DNA of 64,000 bases from Serendipita indica DSM 11827 (taxonomy: Eukaryota; Basidiomycota; Agaricomycetes; Sebacinales; Serendipitaceae): the NCBI GenBank assembly GCA_910890315.1, contig CAJVGD010000013.1:620001-684000 (forward strand), in the 5' to 3' direction. Shown here piece after piece: positions 11,539 to 24,704 of this stretch (position 1 is the stretch's first letter; the number at the start of each line of letters is the position of its first letter). The position numbers were made by a program, and so were the translations under genes. Below the pieces are notes generated by a model. That model saw nothing but the letters and a program-made list of their open reading frames with translations, had not been told where the DNA came from and ran no database searches.

Positions 11539-12776
11539 CTTCCAAAGCTAGCGGACAATCTTGTTGACGTAAACCTTTGTACGATTACTGGATTCTGTAT
11601 TCAATGTATTCTAATAACTTCCTCTTATTTAATGTCCAGAACTCTACAACGGCAAGGCGCTCGACAAACCTAGGCTGCACAGTCGTACTAGGGGGAAGTA
11701 TCTGTGCAAATAAACCTTGATCCGCTGTAAATGAAGCAGGAGTACACGAAGGTACAGTAACGGCCACCAATCAAGGGGTGCGGGATCATCGTTGAATGCT
11801 GGAGCGCCTATGAAGGAGAGGATTGGTTCGGATGGCCTTTGGAAGCAATAGATAGCACATAATCTCGGTCAGTTTTGAGTAAGAACTTGTAGCTCTTCAG
11901 GTGGCCTTCAGACATCGAAGATCCCAAATTGGGAATCATCCTAGTGACTAATGTTGCCGGACTTCGTCATTTTGCTTTACTTTATTTCCACAGACGGGTA
12001 CTATCATGACAGAAGATGAATCATACGACATGAACTCGGTTGTCGATGTGCTCCTTCACTCACACGCATCGGTAATTCAATTCCAAATCCTTCGTGTATA
12101 CAATTCCAATCCCTTGCAGATATTAAGGACTTAGATGTTGTCTTGCTATGGGAGGGCGCATCTGGTTACGACCATCAGTGTGAGACGCGTGGCTGCGAGG
12201 TGAAAGCCTCTCCTCTTACCACACCCGTGACGAAGTAGTATAGCGGAAAGTAGAGGTATTTTATATAGAACGTGCATCGGCAAAATCTAAGGAAAGTACG
12301 GGGGTGTTTGTTAAGAGGTTAAGGGCGTTTCGTACGAAATTGTGCTGGAATGTAGGCGACACGTGGAAACAGAATCATGGTAGGCCGAAGATGAAGCATT
12401 CAATTATAAGATGAAGAGAATGCGAGATAATTGAGAGAGAAAGAAGGGAGAGCGTAACGGCGGGAGAGCATGTTCCGGGAAGCAGCAGACTCTTAGACAG
12501 AGGCTAAGGACGGTGAGAAGAGACAACAAGTAAAGCTTTCTCCTGTCACCATACCTCGGTTATACTATGCAACGAGACAAATACCGACCAAAAATGCAGA
12601 CGGCCACCATGAGGTTTTTACGAGCGGATGAGTGGCCTTGGACCTAGGGACAGCCGAGATGGTCAGTGGAAAGAAGAAATGGAATGTGGTCTTCGGGTCG
12701 CTGTATGACTAGGACTGGGTGCCTTCGGCCGTACACTCGTCTTCCCTTGGTATACCGAGGCCGCTCCAGAAGATGA
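11539..12776. other. Intergenic stretch
   Basis: No open frame of useful length and no recognisable paralogue of the neighbouring families occurs here. The sequence contains purine-rich runs around 12.42-12.53 kb. It lies between the locus 1 partner gene and the finger-only gene of locus 1b. Confidence 0.4.
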
Positions 12777-13933
12777 TTAAGACTCAAATTCAGGGCGGAG
12801 GTGCAGGTTGGAGGCGTCCAGCGGCCTGCTTTCCTTAACGAAGTTGTATGATGGGTCCTTCGTCGTAGATTTCATATGGAGTTTCATATGGCGCGTCTTG
12901 TTCTGCACTGTGCAACGGCGTCCGCTATGGGTGCATCAGCCATCAACGAGTGTACCGTCTCAGAAGATACGCACCACACATCGCACTTGAGACCTTGGGC
13001 ATTCAACTTCCGAATCCTCCCAAATTCTCTTTTGGTCGTCTCATTGGAGAATCGGCCGTCAGGATGCCAGTTGAAGTGTCGGCGAATATGTCCAAAGGTA
13101 CGGGGTAGCGAAGAATCGCCCTGCCAGGGTTCGCCTAACGCTTCACATATCTTGCAACGATTTTTCTTTCCTAGGATGATAAACAGGGCGAAAAGGCTGA
13201 TGCTCGTTTCACTGGAGGGCATATTCCTGAGCCTCTCCTTGTATTTGTCCAGAACTTGCTCCTTCTGTTGACTTTGAAACCAAGGAGCTGCTAAAATGTC
13301 TCTCACAAGATCCTGATCGTCCGGTGAAAGAACTTGCATGATGCGGATGATGTCTTCGCTTTCCAGAGTGAGTGGTGAATCCACAATTGTCAACTTGGCC
13401 TGTAACGCAGCGCTGTGTTCGCTCTCTATATCAAGTCTCGCACCCTCGTCCGTGGATACACTCCGGTCATCTTCTTCCTTCTCAGTCTGCGCTGGGTCGC
13501 TTGAACCTTCTGACTGGGGAGGGGAATCAGCCGAATCTAGTACTAGGTTCATCCGTTTTGAAGCGGTGGATTTAGTCTCTTCTAGTGCGCGTGACGTGTA
13601 CTCAGCAGAGTATGGTGTCTGTTGGCGCCTGCGTCAACCGTAGATCAGCTCGCTATCTCAACCAACGGAAAAGATAAAACAGACTCCATCAACGTGAGCT
13701 TGTCGTGGGACGTGTTCCTGCGTTCGTAACCATTAATCCAATCCGCCTGCTGGATTTGTTTATGAGCAGCTTGAAAGGGCAAATAAGGCAACATACCTTC
13801 TCTTCATTCGCTAGAACCGGAATATTCTTAATGGGACATGGCAGCCGTCGTGGACATTCAGCAAATACTCACCATCCTCAGGAGCTTTGGACTCTGGGCC
13901 CGCGCGTACAGGTATACAGTCGTCAAAAGACAT
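12777..13933 (-). CDS. Finger-only paralogue without NACHT or WD40 (locus 1b)
   Basis: This is a shortened relative of the upstream half of the NLR genes. The start MSFDDCIPVRAGPESK at 13933 matches the start exon of loci 1 and 2. The helical exons are missing: the sequence jumps from the first exons to the exon just before the acidic linker. The linker EGSSDPAQTEKEED follows, then CKICEALGEPWQGD with two His about 20 residues on. After a GTGCGT intron the sequence completes CDVCGRRCTVQNKTRHMKLH, a good C2H2 arrangement, and ends RPEFES with a stop at 12777. The chain ends where the other copies continue into NACHT. The 5' splice joins are inferred from paralogues. It could be a decoy, a regulator or a decaying remnant. 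Confidence 0.6.
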
Positions 13934-13999
13934 GAATAGACCTGCGCGGGTTGCGCTATTCCTCGAGTAGGTTTCGCAGTCGGCGCCAATCGATTTGGG

Positions 14000-15345
14000 A
14001 CAAACAACTGCGCTGCCTCCGGCTGACCAGCCTGCTTGCCATCTTATGTGGCTCAATATCAGTACAAAGACAAAAATGGAGAAATCCACTGTCAAAGGAC
14101 ATGTTCAGGCAGGCCTATTGACCGACAGGGCCAGCATCATCAGCTCTTTGAACCCAAAAGCCACTCCCTCAATTCGGCCTGTTAACGATACAGCCACAGG
14201 ATCAGTGGTTGATCTACTCGAATTTGCTACTCTTCAAGTAGAGAATATATGAGGAGCACCGCTGGCTCACGGGTTCTGAGTGATTCACCAAATCCTCAGG
14301 TTCTCGACGTAATCTGCGCCCATGAGAGGTAGATTCTATATCGAGCGAACGATCATGTGTGTACTATCGTAACCACCTCGGCAGACCACCCCGCGAAGCT
14401 GACTGCGATCCCATTCAATAGATATGTCCTGGTGGCGAGGACGCCACTGTTGTTATGACTCGATTATGTTATGTACATAGTGGCCCCTGTGACCGGTGGC
14501 AGAGTCTACGCTCTTAGACTCCCCCCTCACCGCGTCACAGTCACAGTTCTCGGGCAACCAGAGACAGAGAGACATTGATGAGCGAGATGGTTCACGAATT
14601 ATTCAACGTACTTCACAGGTTCCCTTAGTTCCCCGCGTCATGAAACAAGACCTAAACCTCGCCCTCCTAGATATGGACAACTACAGGGGTCATAAAATTC
14701 AACTTGGTCGGCGCTAGTATGTAACCTTCACACTTTTACTTATGCGATGTGAAAGACCGCCGTAGGTTCCATACTGGAACTGCCATAAGGCACAAATTGG
14801 GGGAAATATAGAAAGAGCAGTTCCCAGAGAAATTCTTCGCATTCAAGCTTTGGTATGAACTCTCAGGCAGTCCATGCGGCGTCAACAAACGCTTTTGGCA
14901 AATAGGAGAGCAGCGACGCAAAATCCCAAACGAACATTTCACCTCTATTTCGTCAACGTCGCTCTGCCAAGTGGGCCTCCTGGTACTCGGCAGTATACTG
15001 TCGTAACTGTATCTCTAGATGAGCATGAGGAACCATTTCCTCTTGGTGAGTTCATAGCTTTTGCAGTTTAAGCACAAGTTATTGAAGGGTTTGAAGATAT
15101 ACCTGCATCTGGTAACCTTCCGTGTTGCATCCAATTATGCCGGAATGTTCGCGAGCATCTCAGTCGACTTTGGAGCTGCCGGTCGTGGGTCGTCGACTCG
15201 ATACAACCACTAGGGGCCGAGTTTGATGATTCCTACCCGGATGGCAAACCTTTCAACGATAATACGCTGGTACCATACAAAAATACTCTGCTCATTGTTG
15301 TTTCCCTAGCTCCACCTCCGAACGTGCTGACTTCTGGAGCTTCCT
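14000..15345 (+). pseudogene. Broken partner gene, locus 1b
   Basis: This matches the locus 1 partner along most of its length: a helical segment near 14.07-14.25 kb, the DMDNYRGHKIQLG segment near 14.68 kb, the FFAFKLWYELSGSPCGV block near 14.84 kb and the last exon near 15.1-15.33 kb. The frame is damaged. A TAG stops the conserved block at about 14810, one base is missing at about 14942 relative to locus 1, and the first exon ends early in a stop. No single-base-free reading covers the domain. It is head-to-head with the finger-only gene, so the locus 1b pair decayed on both sides. Confidence 0.65.
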
Positions 15346-16300
15346 GCAGTGTTTGTAGAATTGTGTACATCCGTGGATTCTTTATTGAATATGTTTTGTC
15401 CACGTGATCTTCTATACTTCTAAAGGCTGGCAAGAGGCACTAGATAATGGAGCTTAGAGTACAAGTCTCGAGAGGAAAGGGAATACACGGAAGAAACTAT
15501 GATCTGTAGTAAACACGATATGACTGGAAGATGATAAAATAAACACGAGGGCTGTGAGCGACCGCCAGGGATACGGACGGGAGGGTAAATTGGAGTACTT
15601 TTGAAAGAGCAAGAGCAATACACTTGAACAGTCCGCTCAGGAGCTCACTGCCCTTCAGATCTCCTTGAGAAGTCGACAGTACGCGAGAGCAGGGCAAGCT
15701 TGCCATACGACGCTTGATCCGACACCAAGACAAGTTACGAGCGTTTCCGCCTCTCTCCTCATGTGGTGGATTGAAGCCAAGTGATGTGCCCGAATATGAC
15801 GCCTTAGATGGGGATTAATAGCCCAACGAGGTTTCATCTTGTTGATCCTGGGGGGTCGCTCTCTAGTTATCACCGCACGGCAAGTAACAATCGGATTTCG
15901 ACACCGACTGATCAATATTGGGAGATGTACCTGAGTACCCGTCGTCGTCGATGTCTGGTGCAACGTAGTAGGACCACTAGCGAGCGACTGCATAAACTCG
16001 CTCTGTGACTCGTTTCGCGAACCGAAAGCTAGTGACAAGGAGATTGCGATTGCGATCCCTGAGAGGTGTTAGAATTTGAGGTGGCAGCGGAAAATCCTCT
16101 CCTCATCGGTATAATGCGTTCGCCAAACAGCTTGCACGCGTTCTGGCGAGCGAGCGAGAATATGGTCGAGTAACTCCCCATCAGAAGCATGATGTCAATG
16201 GGTTGCCCAGTTTCGACGACTTCATGACGGGATACAATACTCGGGATGCCTAAGCGTCTGCACCGTGATGAATCGGTCAGCCAAGCCATCAACCAGTGAT
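15346..16300. other. Intergenic stretch
   Basis: Only short, overlapping frames occur, none with a family I recognise or a conserved partner elsewhere in the window. I see nothing I can name. Confidence 0.35.
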
Positions 16301-16479
16301 TTGTTCAAACTCGCCCCGAGAGCCCAAAATCGATCAATGAACTTGGTTTTGACGTTCCTGCGACCGAAGAGCTAGACGGCGACCTGACCTTTCGGCTGGG
16401 TGCGAATGCAGATTGAGCTTGATCTGTTCTCGTCCTCTGGTATACGAATATTATTTGAATTATGATCATATACAATGGA

Positions 16480-16720
16480 ACTGATTGGGAACTGCTCGAT
16501 GCCGCTGCAGGCCGACGGGTCGAAGTCAAATAAGGCAAGTGGAAGACCAGACAAAGCACATTTCCTCTGAACCACAACGGGGCGATCCGACCAAGACCCA
16601 CTACGACAAGCATTTGAAGCTGGTTCTGGAAAAGCGCTTCAAAGGCTGTGCTTATGCCAAGTGTTGGTCACCACTCGCCCAGACACAGTCCATCCATCGT
16701 CGAAGTTCATCAAGTCGGCG
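16480..16720. repeat. Dispersed duplicated segment, copy A
   Basis: This stretch is similar to about 36590-36830, including shared runs around the words cgatccgaccaagaccca and ggctgtgcttatgccaagtg. Both copies lie near a membrane-protein gene of the TM family. No intact frame is shared, so it is probably noncoding or the remnant of a gene. Confidence 0.55.
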
Positions 16721-16808
16721 GTTGATGGCGAGGTGTTCCCACACGACGACTATGACCAATCCAGACGACTGCCTGAGCAGCTATGATTCAGAAGGTTCAT
16801 ATACAGAA

Positions 16809-17647
16809 CTAGTACATTAGGAATGAAAGCGTCAGACACAACGCCACGGCCACCACGACACTCATCATCGAAAAGGCAGCAGCTCCCTGCGTCAAAATGA
16901 CCCAATAGAGAAAAGAGACAAAAATCACAATACCTCCCCAGCTAAACGCCCAGAGCATCGCATTCGAAAACCAGTAAAACGGCTCTCCAAGCCCAAATTC
17001 TTGTAACCTGCGTAAACTCCTAGGACCTTCAAACAGTTCCTCAGAAAGTGGATTCTCGTGTATGACCCAGTCGTACAATGCAGTATGTCTCCGTCGTTCA
17101 GACGAGTTGACGCTTTCCAAACGCCAGTGCCCTAGGAGTAGTTCACCGATTCGACATTCGAGTGAAGCAGCCATATTGATGACTGCAACGGCAGATCCAG
17201 CGCATCCCAGGTTGAGGATCACAGCGCTGTACATGAACCAGCGCAGCCCGCGCCAAACAGAGAGAGAATGGCCTTGCAGGTTGCCGCCGCTAGCAAAGAC
17301 AGCCGACTCGATGATCTGGTTGAGAGAGATTTGAACTGCGGCGAAGAGTGCAGACTAGGCATCGTCAGGAGAGCCATTCGCGTCGATGGCTTTGTAGATA
17401 CACATACCGTCACAGCAATCGTCTGGGCGAGTTTAATCCAAGACTTGACATCAGACTGGATTGTAGGTGGAAGTTCAGCTTTGGGACGAGTCAATGAAAG
17501 TGCAATAAGGAGCAGTGAGCTCTTACCTTTGCTAGCTTTCTCCAAAACAACCTCCTTCGAGACAGTTCCAGCTCTTTGGCTTCCACTATTCTGTACGTGG
17601 GAATTGTTTATACCATTTGGTTGACTTGAAGAGGGCGTCTGGGGCAT
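16809..17647 (-). CDS. Small membrane protein, locus 2 copy (TM2)
   Basis: This is the duplicate of the 2405-3243 gene at an offset of about 14.4 kb, with the same exon pattern and start MPQTPSSSQPNG. The central half is almost identical to TM1. The C-terminal exon differs more, for example ECRIGELLLGHW in place of ESQIGELVLKHW and FYWFSNAMLW in place of FYLCSNAMLW. Membrane regions and the SFLMY terminus are kept. The gene looks intact. Function unknown; it lies just downstream of NWD2 on the same strand. Confidence 0.75.
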
Positions 17648-18027
17648 AATTGATAGAGGTAAGGCTGTACACGAGAAGACAGAGGGGCGAGGTGTGAGAG
17701 AATTACCCAGATGATTTGTTTCTGAGAGCTTTATATTATCGCCTCGAGGTGGACGCATGCCCTAATGCTGGCTCGTTAAGACAGTCTCCTGAGCCGCAAA
17801 GGCAGGATAGTTTGACCCGTAACGATTCCGATAGGTATGAACCTTTCCCGAAGCACGCAGGACAGCCAATTTATTCAAACAATCCAGATGCCATCGCTCA
17901 AACTACAATGGCTCTATGTATTCGCCGTAATGAATCTGAGAACAGTCTTCCTTCCATTCCATCCTGAGATTTTCCTACGTTACAGATGAAAGTAACGTGC
18001 ATTTAAACTCATAAGCTTCGAATCAAA

Positions 18028-21000
18028 TCACTCCATTGCGTCTCCTCGAACCTTTGTCCAAGAGGTGCCACACTGAAAGTTGGTAAAGTCAATTTCGGTC
18101 GCTCGGAACGGGCTCCTTGTCGGCATCGTCAGAAGGTGTCGGTATTGAAGCCCATGCCGGTTATCCGGTGGCACCCAAAAGAGATGTTTGTCGGACGATT
18201 GCACCCAACCATCGTGGGAAAGTGTGCACTTCTCGAATCCAGGTACGCGGATTCTAAGACGAGTTCCTAGTGATGGATCACCAGAACCTGACTCTGCAGG
18301 CTCGCTGTCCTGCTTGGAAGTGGTAATATGCGCAACTAGAAGATAGTCATCAACCACTCGTTCTCAATAAACCAGGCTATACTCACCGATATCCGCATCC
18401 CACACTCGAATTGTCTTGTCACTCGAGCATGAAATAACATGCGACCCGTCGGGGGAGAATAAGACGGCATTGACGCATCCACTGTGGCCACGAAGTGCTC
18501 CCCCTAACAACTGACCAGTCGCCACGTTCCAGTATCGAATGGTATTGTCGCTTGAGCCAGAGACAATTGTTGAGCCGTTTAGCGAGAATGCGAGAGAGGT
18601 GACTGAATCCTCGTGACCTTGGAGAGGTTCCCCCCACGGCTGACCAGTTGCAGCATCCCACAGTCTGATTGTCCAGTCATCCGAGGCAGAGGCGAGCCGT
18701 GAGCCGTCTGGTGAGTACTTCACGGTATTCACCCAGTTCACGTGACCTCGAAGGGGATCCCCTATCTGATGACCAGTCGCTACCTCCCAAATTCGGACAG
18801 TACAGTCTGTTGAGCCGGAGACGAGTCGCAGACCATCTGGAGAAAATGCGATCGTCTTGACCGACCCATTATGACCACAAAAAGCCTCTCCCAATGGCTG
18901 GCCCGTCATCGCATCCCACAGCCGAAGGGTACTATCACTTGAACCAGAGACGAGTTGGGAACCGTCTGGTGAGAATGCGATAGCATTGACCGAATTCTCG
19001 TGACCTCGCAGTGGCTCTCCCAGAGGATTACCAGTAGCGGCATCCCACAGTCGCACTGTCTTGTCATGTGAGGTAGAGGCGATTCGCAAGCCATCTTGCG
19101 AAATCGCGACCGCTGTGACGACCCCACTGTGCCCTCGAAGTGACTCTCCCGACGGCTTTCCGGTCCTTGCATCCCATAAGCGAACCGTCTTGTCGCTTGA
19201 TCCAGAGACGATTAGGGAGCCATCTGACGAAATGGCAACGTCGTTGATCTGTTCTACGTGACCTGGGATAAGCTCTCCTAATGGTCGACCACTGTCCGCA
19301 TCCCACAGTCGAATTGTCTCGTCATCAGAGGCCGAGACAATTTGGGAGCCGTCTGGTGAGAATGCGACAGCGTTGATCCAGCCTTCGTGCCCTCGAAGCG
19401 GTTCTCCAAGCTGCTGGCCAGTATCCGTCTCCCATAGATCAATTGTAAGGCCACTCGAACCAGAGACGATTCGTGAACCGTCTGGCGAGAATGCGATGGC
19501 TGTAACCACCCCATTGCGCCCTAGCAGTGGCTGTCCGAGTTGCTGACCAGTATCCGCGTCCCATAGTCGGAGTGTCTCATCGTCCGACCCAGAGACGATT
19601 TGCGAGCCATCTGGTGAGAGTGCGATGCAATTGATCCGTGCTTCGTGACCTCGGATCGGCTCTCCCAATGGCTGGCCAGTCACTGCGTCCCAACATCGGA
19701 TCGCCTTGTCCCACGATCCAGATATGATTCTTGAACCGTCTGGAGAAAACTGAACAGCGGAAATCGAGTCCTCGTGACCTTCAAGTGGTTCTCCAAGGCG
19801 CTGGCCAGTCTCCACAACCCACAACCGAATTGTCATGTCACCCGACGCAGAGACCATCCGCGAGCCATCTGGAGAGAATGCGACGTCACTGACCCATCTT
19901 TTGTGTCCTCGAAGCGGCTCGCCCAATGGCTGGCCAGTGTTGGCATCCCACAGTCGAATTGTCTTGTCATCCGAGGCAGAGCTTATTAGCAAGCCATTTG
20001 GCGAGAAGACGACAGCGGAGATTGGTCCTTCATGTCCATGGAGTGGCTCTCCTAACGGCTGACCAGTCTCCGCATCCCACAGCCGAATTGCATTTTCACC
20101 CGAGTCAGAGACGATTCGAGAACCATCCGGTGATAGGGCGAATGCGGAGATCGAATATCTGTGGCCTCGAAGCGTCGCCGGAAGTCCATGATATTCCTCT
20201 TCAAGACCTCGTGTCACAGTAAAGATATTTTGATGGTCTTTGAGACCTTCTATGCGTAGTTGTGATGTCCCGGGGGTAAATGGAAGTCCGGAAATGTATA
20301 TATGCGGAATGCTGTCCTGTATGGGCACCATGAATGCAATTATGAATCGGCGTATCTCAATAAGGCGACTTCGCATCTCCTCTTGAACCTTCTAATCCTT
20401 TAGATAACTAAAAAATGGAAACGGTTCACTCACACTTGTTCTGTGTATAAAGGCTTGGAGCCCGGCGATGGCTCGCGGCACTCCCCTCGTTATACTTAGG
20501 ATCTCCATCCAGTGCAGTATACATGAGCTCGCAATGATGCACTTGAGCTCATTTGAGAGCTTTTTTCGCCAAATTTCGTCCGTTTCGGCGATGTGGAACA
20601 ACCAATGGGAGCTGGCGTACCGAAGTCTTTCCGATATGAAGCTTGCTGCCCTGGAGTAGAAGTCGGGGATCTGTCGATTTAGATAGAAGGATGATTCGAC
20701 TTGGCATATATTGAACTTGAGCCCTTCAGTTCTCGACGCGAGGCGGTTAAAACACCAAGCGGCAGCTTGACCGTGCGCACTGACAATGTCCAGGTAAATT
20801 TTAGTGCGGTTATTGAGGACCGTGGAATGGGAGCGGCGTCGAAGATACTCGATGAAAGTGGGAGAGCGAAATTGTATCAATTTTGTGCTCGGATTCACGG
20901 CAAGTACGCTCCCAAGATTCTGCACCAACGCATTGATATTCCCGGGTATACCATTTTGCTTGAGAATGTCGTCCAAATCGTCGGTGGTGAGCGGCTCAAA

Positions 21001-22691
21001 TGCAACCTGCAGCAGGGCGAGCACTGAACACATGATTCCATATGACTCTGGATCTATGCGCTCAAAGATAAGGTCGTATATATCGTCTATCGCTCCACTC
21101 TGGTCTGTAGAGATCAGACGCTCATATATTGACTCGGGAGAGCTCAAGGATGTTTCGTCTGTGAGCATTCGGCATGCAGTACTTGCCCAAATGAATAGCC
21201 CGTTGGCTTTGTTGACAAGCCTCTGCCTCTTGTCCTCCGACAGTATCCCAGAAAGCGACTGATGGATATAGGTCGCGACATCATCGACATTGTCCTGGTA
21301 CTTGACGTCGTGCAAGCGGTCCACTACCTTGGTTTGGGTCGACAAAGCTCCCATGGCTGCTGCAATGACAAGATCTGGCCGACTTGTCACAAAGATTTTG
21401 AGATTCTTGTTTTGATGAACAGCCATGGACAATGTTTCGACAAGTTCTCTTCTCTGTGGTGCGGATTTGCATTCGTCTAGAGCGTCGATGATAAAAATGA
21501 CGCGCTCTTGTCGATGGTGAAGGGGGCCGGAGATGAGCGTTTGAAACTGTTCGTTAAACGGGAGTCGCATGACGGCGGGGTGTCGCTTCACTGCATCGGC
21601 AATATGTGGAGCAAGTTCGGGCATATTATGGGCGAGGTCTCGCGCAATGGTAGGGCAGAACTTCTCGATGGTTGAGGCTTCGGTGCTGGCTATGGAGAAG
21701 AAGAACTGGCCTCCTAGGATACCCTCTGTGCGCCATGACTGCGCCACGGACATTGCGACAGTGGATTTGCCGGAGCCAGCTATATCACACAACCAGAATA
21801 TTGGCTGATCCGAGGCATCGTTGTGGGCCCAATCCTGAATTTCTCCAAGAATAGCCTCTCGAGTGCCTGGCATACATGTATGGTGGATTGAGGAGGCAAA
21901 AGAAGCTACTGTTGGCAGCTGCAGTATGGCAGCAGCGTCAATTTGAGACATTTCATCTTGGAATAATAAGCGGGCGTTACGTGCTGGATTCGAACGTACC
22001 ATCTACCAGAGTTCCTAATACTGACTTGGTAGACCTTTCTATGACCTGAATGCGTGATGCGATAAAAAGACGCAATGCCTCCTGCGCTTGTGGTCAACTT
22101 GTGAATCAGGCTAGCCAAATCTCGCACCATAAGCTGCCTATGCCTGTGGTCAATATCTCGACCAAGTTTGAGGATCTGCCTCGTACCATCTTTTGTTCTA
22201 CTGAACGCTTTGAAGACGCCGAGCTTGCTGTGGCTCCGTTTCTCCTTTAGGGTTGCAACTTCATCGTGCAAAGCCTCGAGAAATCTACATCATTCAGCCT
22301 GTTGGGGTAGACTTGAACTGTTCACGCACTCAACGTAGTCAACTAGCGGCTGCCGGAGTGCCTTGTTTACGGCCCTCTCATCCGAAGGATATGTCTCAAA
22401 TATGGTGATTTGCTCCTCAAGGGCCGATGTATATTTTTTCAGACGTTGAGCTAGCTCGAGCCATTCTTCTTGCCTGATCTCCATAGCCTGTCGTTTTTAT
22501 TAGGTCAGGCCGTACGAGTGTCCTCAACCCACCTGTATGACCTCGAGGATTGATTTTATTGCTCTACAAGCTGCTTTCAAAGGGGGAAGTACATCTGCCG
22601 CCAGTAGGTCGAGGCTGACAGCATTGTAAACTTGACTCTTGCTTGATGGCTTACGTGGTCTAGAGCTCTCTGGTGAATCAGAAGTCTTCAT
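18028..22691 (-). CDS. NACHT-WD40 NLR-type protein, locus 2 (NWD2)
   Basis: This is the paralogue of NWD1 with the same exon plan. The tail is 18335-18028, the WD40 exon 20391-18387 and the NACHT exon 21956-20434, with short helical exons up to a putative start at 22691. Walker A is AGSGKSTVA, Walker B VIFIIDALDEC and the sensor FVTSRPD. Fourteen 43-residue blades are present. The tail and the last one and a half blades are almost identical to NWD1, while the other blades are clearly diverged, so part of the gene was copied recently. Relative to NWD1 about ten residues are missing near residue 32 of the first exon. The open reading of the main exons is intact. As in NWD1, the Met that opens the long NACHT frame (22002) is intronic. 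Confidence 0.85.
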
Positions 22692-22758
22692 CTTCGTACA
22701 TTGCGGTCGCCGGCGATGAGATTTCAGTGATTTGCCATGGTCTAAAATCTTTGCTCAC

Positions 22759-24613
22759 CAGTCGCAACCGCTTCCGAAAGCCCGACTTTGGACCGGTTCT
22801 CGATGACTCCAATTGATCGTCATTCACCTCGGAAACCATGAATTCTGTCGTCGGTCGCATAGATTTAACATCTGAGGGTCGGCCAGATGGCTCAGGTGTT
22901 TGAATTCTAGAAAACTCCTCGGAAAATATCGCTGTTGCCGGCGGGTGCTGATCAAGATCGGTGATTGTGGGTGGATGCGCAGGACGGATGAAGAGCGAGG
23001 CGCCGAACCCTCTAGACGTTTCTGACGCGAGTCGACTGGGCAGTAATTCTTCACGTGCCGGTCCATATTCTTCTGTCGAAGGCTCTTGCCGCTAACAAGT
23101 ATGATGAGAGAGAAGCATTGAGTGCAGAGGCATACGTACCACCCATCACACTGTGCGAGTGGCTCAGTCTTCCCGGTGATATGAGCAGAGAGATCTTTGT
23201 GGGTGAAAAACCTTTGCGTGCTGCAGTAAACCCCTGTCAGTGAATCCGCCTGTGTAATTGGTCATCATACCAGTGAGATTTCCCGCAAGCCCCTGTACAG
23301 GTAATCGGCCTCTGTTCGAGATGATGTCGCATGTGGACTCTGGCGTGGTCCAGCCGATTGTAGATGTTCGGGTTTGGTATTGAGCGCATGCAGAGAGTGC
23401 AAACAAGCAACAGGTCGTTGGTGTAGTTTCCCGGTATCTTGTAGAAGAATCCCAGGAGTACGGATTCCCCTTCAATAGCCCCCGATATACGGGCTGCCTC
23501 CTCTGCAGAGAGAGTTCGTTCAGCGGTCTGCTGAAGGAACCACTCCTCGGTTTGAATACGTTGAAGAAGCTGGAGACGTGGGGGATCCCTTGGGTTAAGG
23601 TATACGTCGGAGTGAACTTTCATTCTACGCCAACGCTTGCGTTCTGAATCGGTATTCTCGTCCTTGTGACTGTGAATTCTTTCATCTGATTCGTTGTCCG
23701 TATTCCAGTTGACTTCTTCCCGGTCGGTCTGCGCCGGGTCGGTCGAACCCTCTGAAGGAGCCGGCGAACCAGCCCGCTCTACTGCTAAGATTCATAAGCC
23801 GTAAGAGATTAGTCTTGTATCTCATAGTGGGCCCGACGCACATCTACTGGAGTGTATTGTCTCCTGGCGGCTGCGTTGAAAGTCAATCAGCTCTCTACCT
23901 GGAACAATGAGAACCTTGAGCGAACCTCGTCAACCTTGTTTCGTTCTGCGACATCCCCCTGCGTTCTTGAATATCAATCCAGTCTGCATGCCTCATACCT
24001 TGGAACGCTGCGCGCGATCCTTCGACCGCGCTTGCCCCCGCTACGTTCAAAGCAGAAAGGCCGTTGAATATACGGTCTAGTTTTTCCTCTTCTTTTGAGG
24101 GGTCGTTGGCGACCGCCTGACTACTTGCAGCCTCGATACAGTCCCCTAGGTCGTCGATGAGGCTGCAGAGAGTCAACTACCATCTTCATTCGAACTCTCA
24201 TGACCCACTCAGCAAGATCGTCGGCCTGGCTTAGTGATAAATCGAGGCTTGAACCGTTGTCATTAGTGGAAATTTCGTTGGCGAGGTGGTGGACGCAGTG
24301 TTGGGAAGCTAGGGCCAAATGATAGAGTTGAAGAGCGAAGAATGGTGCCCTTTGGGACGCTTGGATGGCCCATTTGGCATGTATTGCTGTGAGCCACAGG
24401 ATGGGCGGGATGGATGGAGGATCAGAATTCCAGAACTATTGTCTGTGAGAGGTAATAAGGAATTTAGTATAATGCATAGCATACCTGCTGCTCATTCGCT
24501 GAGACTAGAGTGGAAATGGGTCACCCGGCAGCAAAGGTCAGCGATTACTCACCATCCTTAGCCAATTTGGGCTCTGAAACAGTTCTTGCGAGTGCGTGAA
24601 CATCAGAAGACAT
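22759..24613 (-). CDS. Helical plus zinc-finger region upstream of NWD2, with a frameshift
   Basis: This corresponds to 8376-10237. Exon 1 is MSSDVHALARTVSEPK, followed by helical LYHLALASQHCVHHLANE, linker EGSTDPAQTDREE, fingers CTLC and CTGACGKS, and last finger NMDRHVKNYC. About 22982 a run that reads GGG in locus 1 is GG here, a one-base deletion. It shifts the frame after the last finger, so the finger half no longer joins NACHT in one frame. The splice donor GTGAGC after RKRLRL is still present. Either the upstream half is now a separate truncated protein, or this is a sequencing error in a homopolymer. Confidence 0.6.
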
Positions 24614-24704
24614 GCTCAGGTGCGAGATGTCTCTAGTAGGTTGCGCACCCAGCGCCAATCGATCAGAGCCAAACAACCGCACTTGCCTCCAGCGGACTCA
24701 CCCA
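24614..24704. promoter_or_regulatory. Divergent promoter region, locus 2
   Basis: This 91 bp separates the minus-strand start at 24613 from the plus-strand start at 24705. Its length and position match the locus 1 spacer, so paired control was kept after duplication. Confidence 0.5.
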
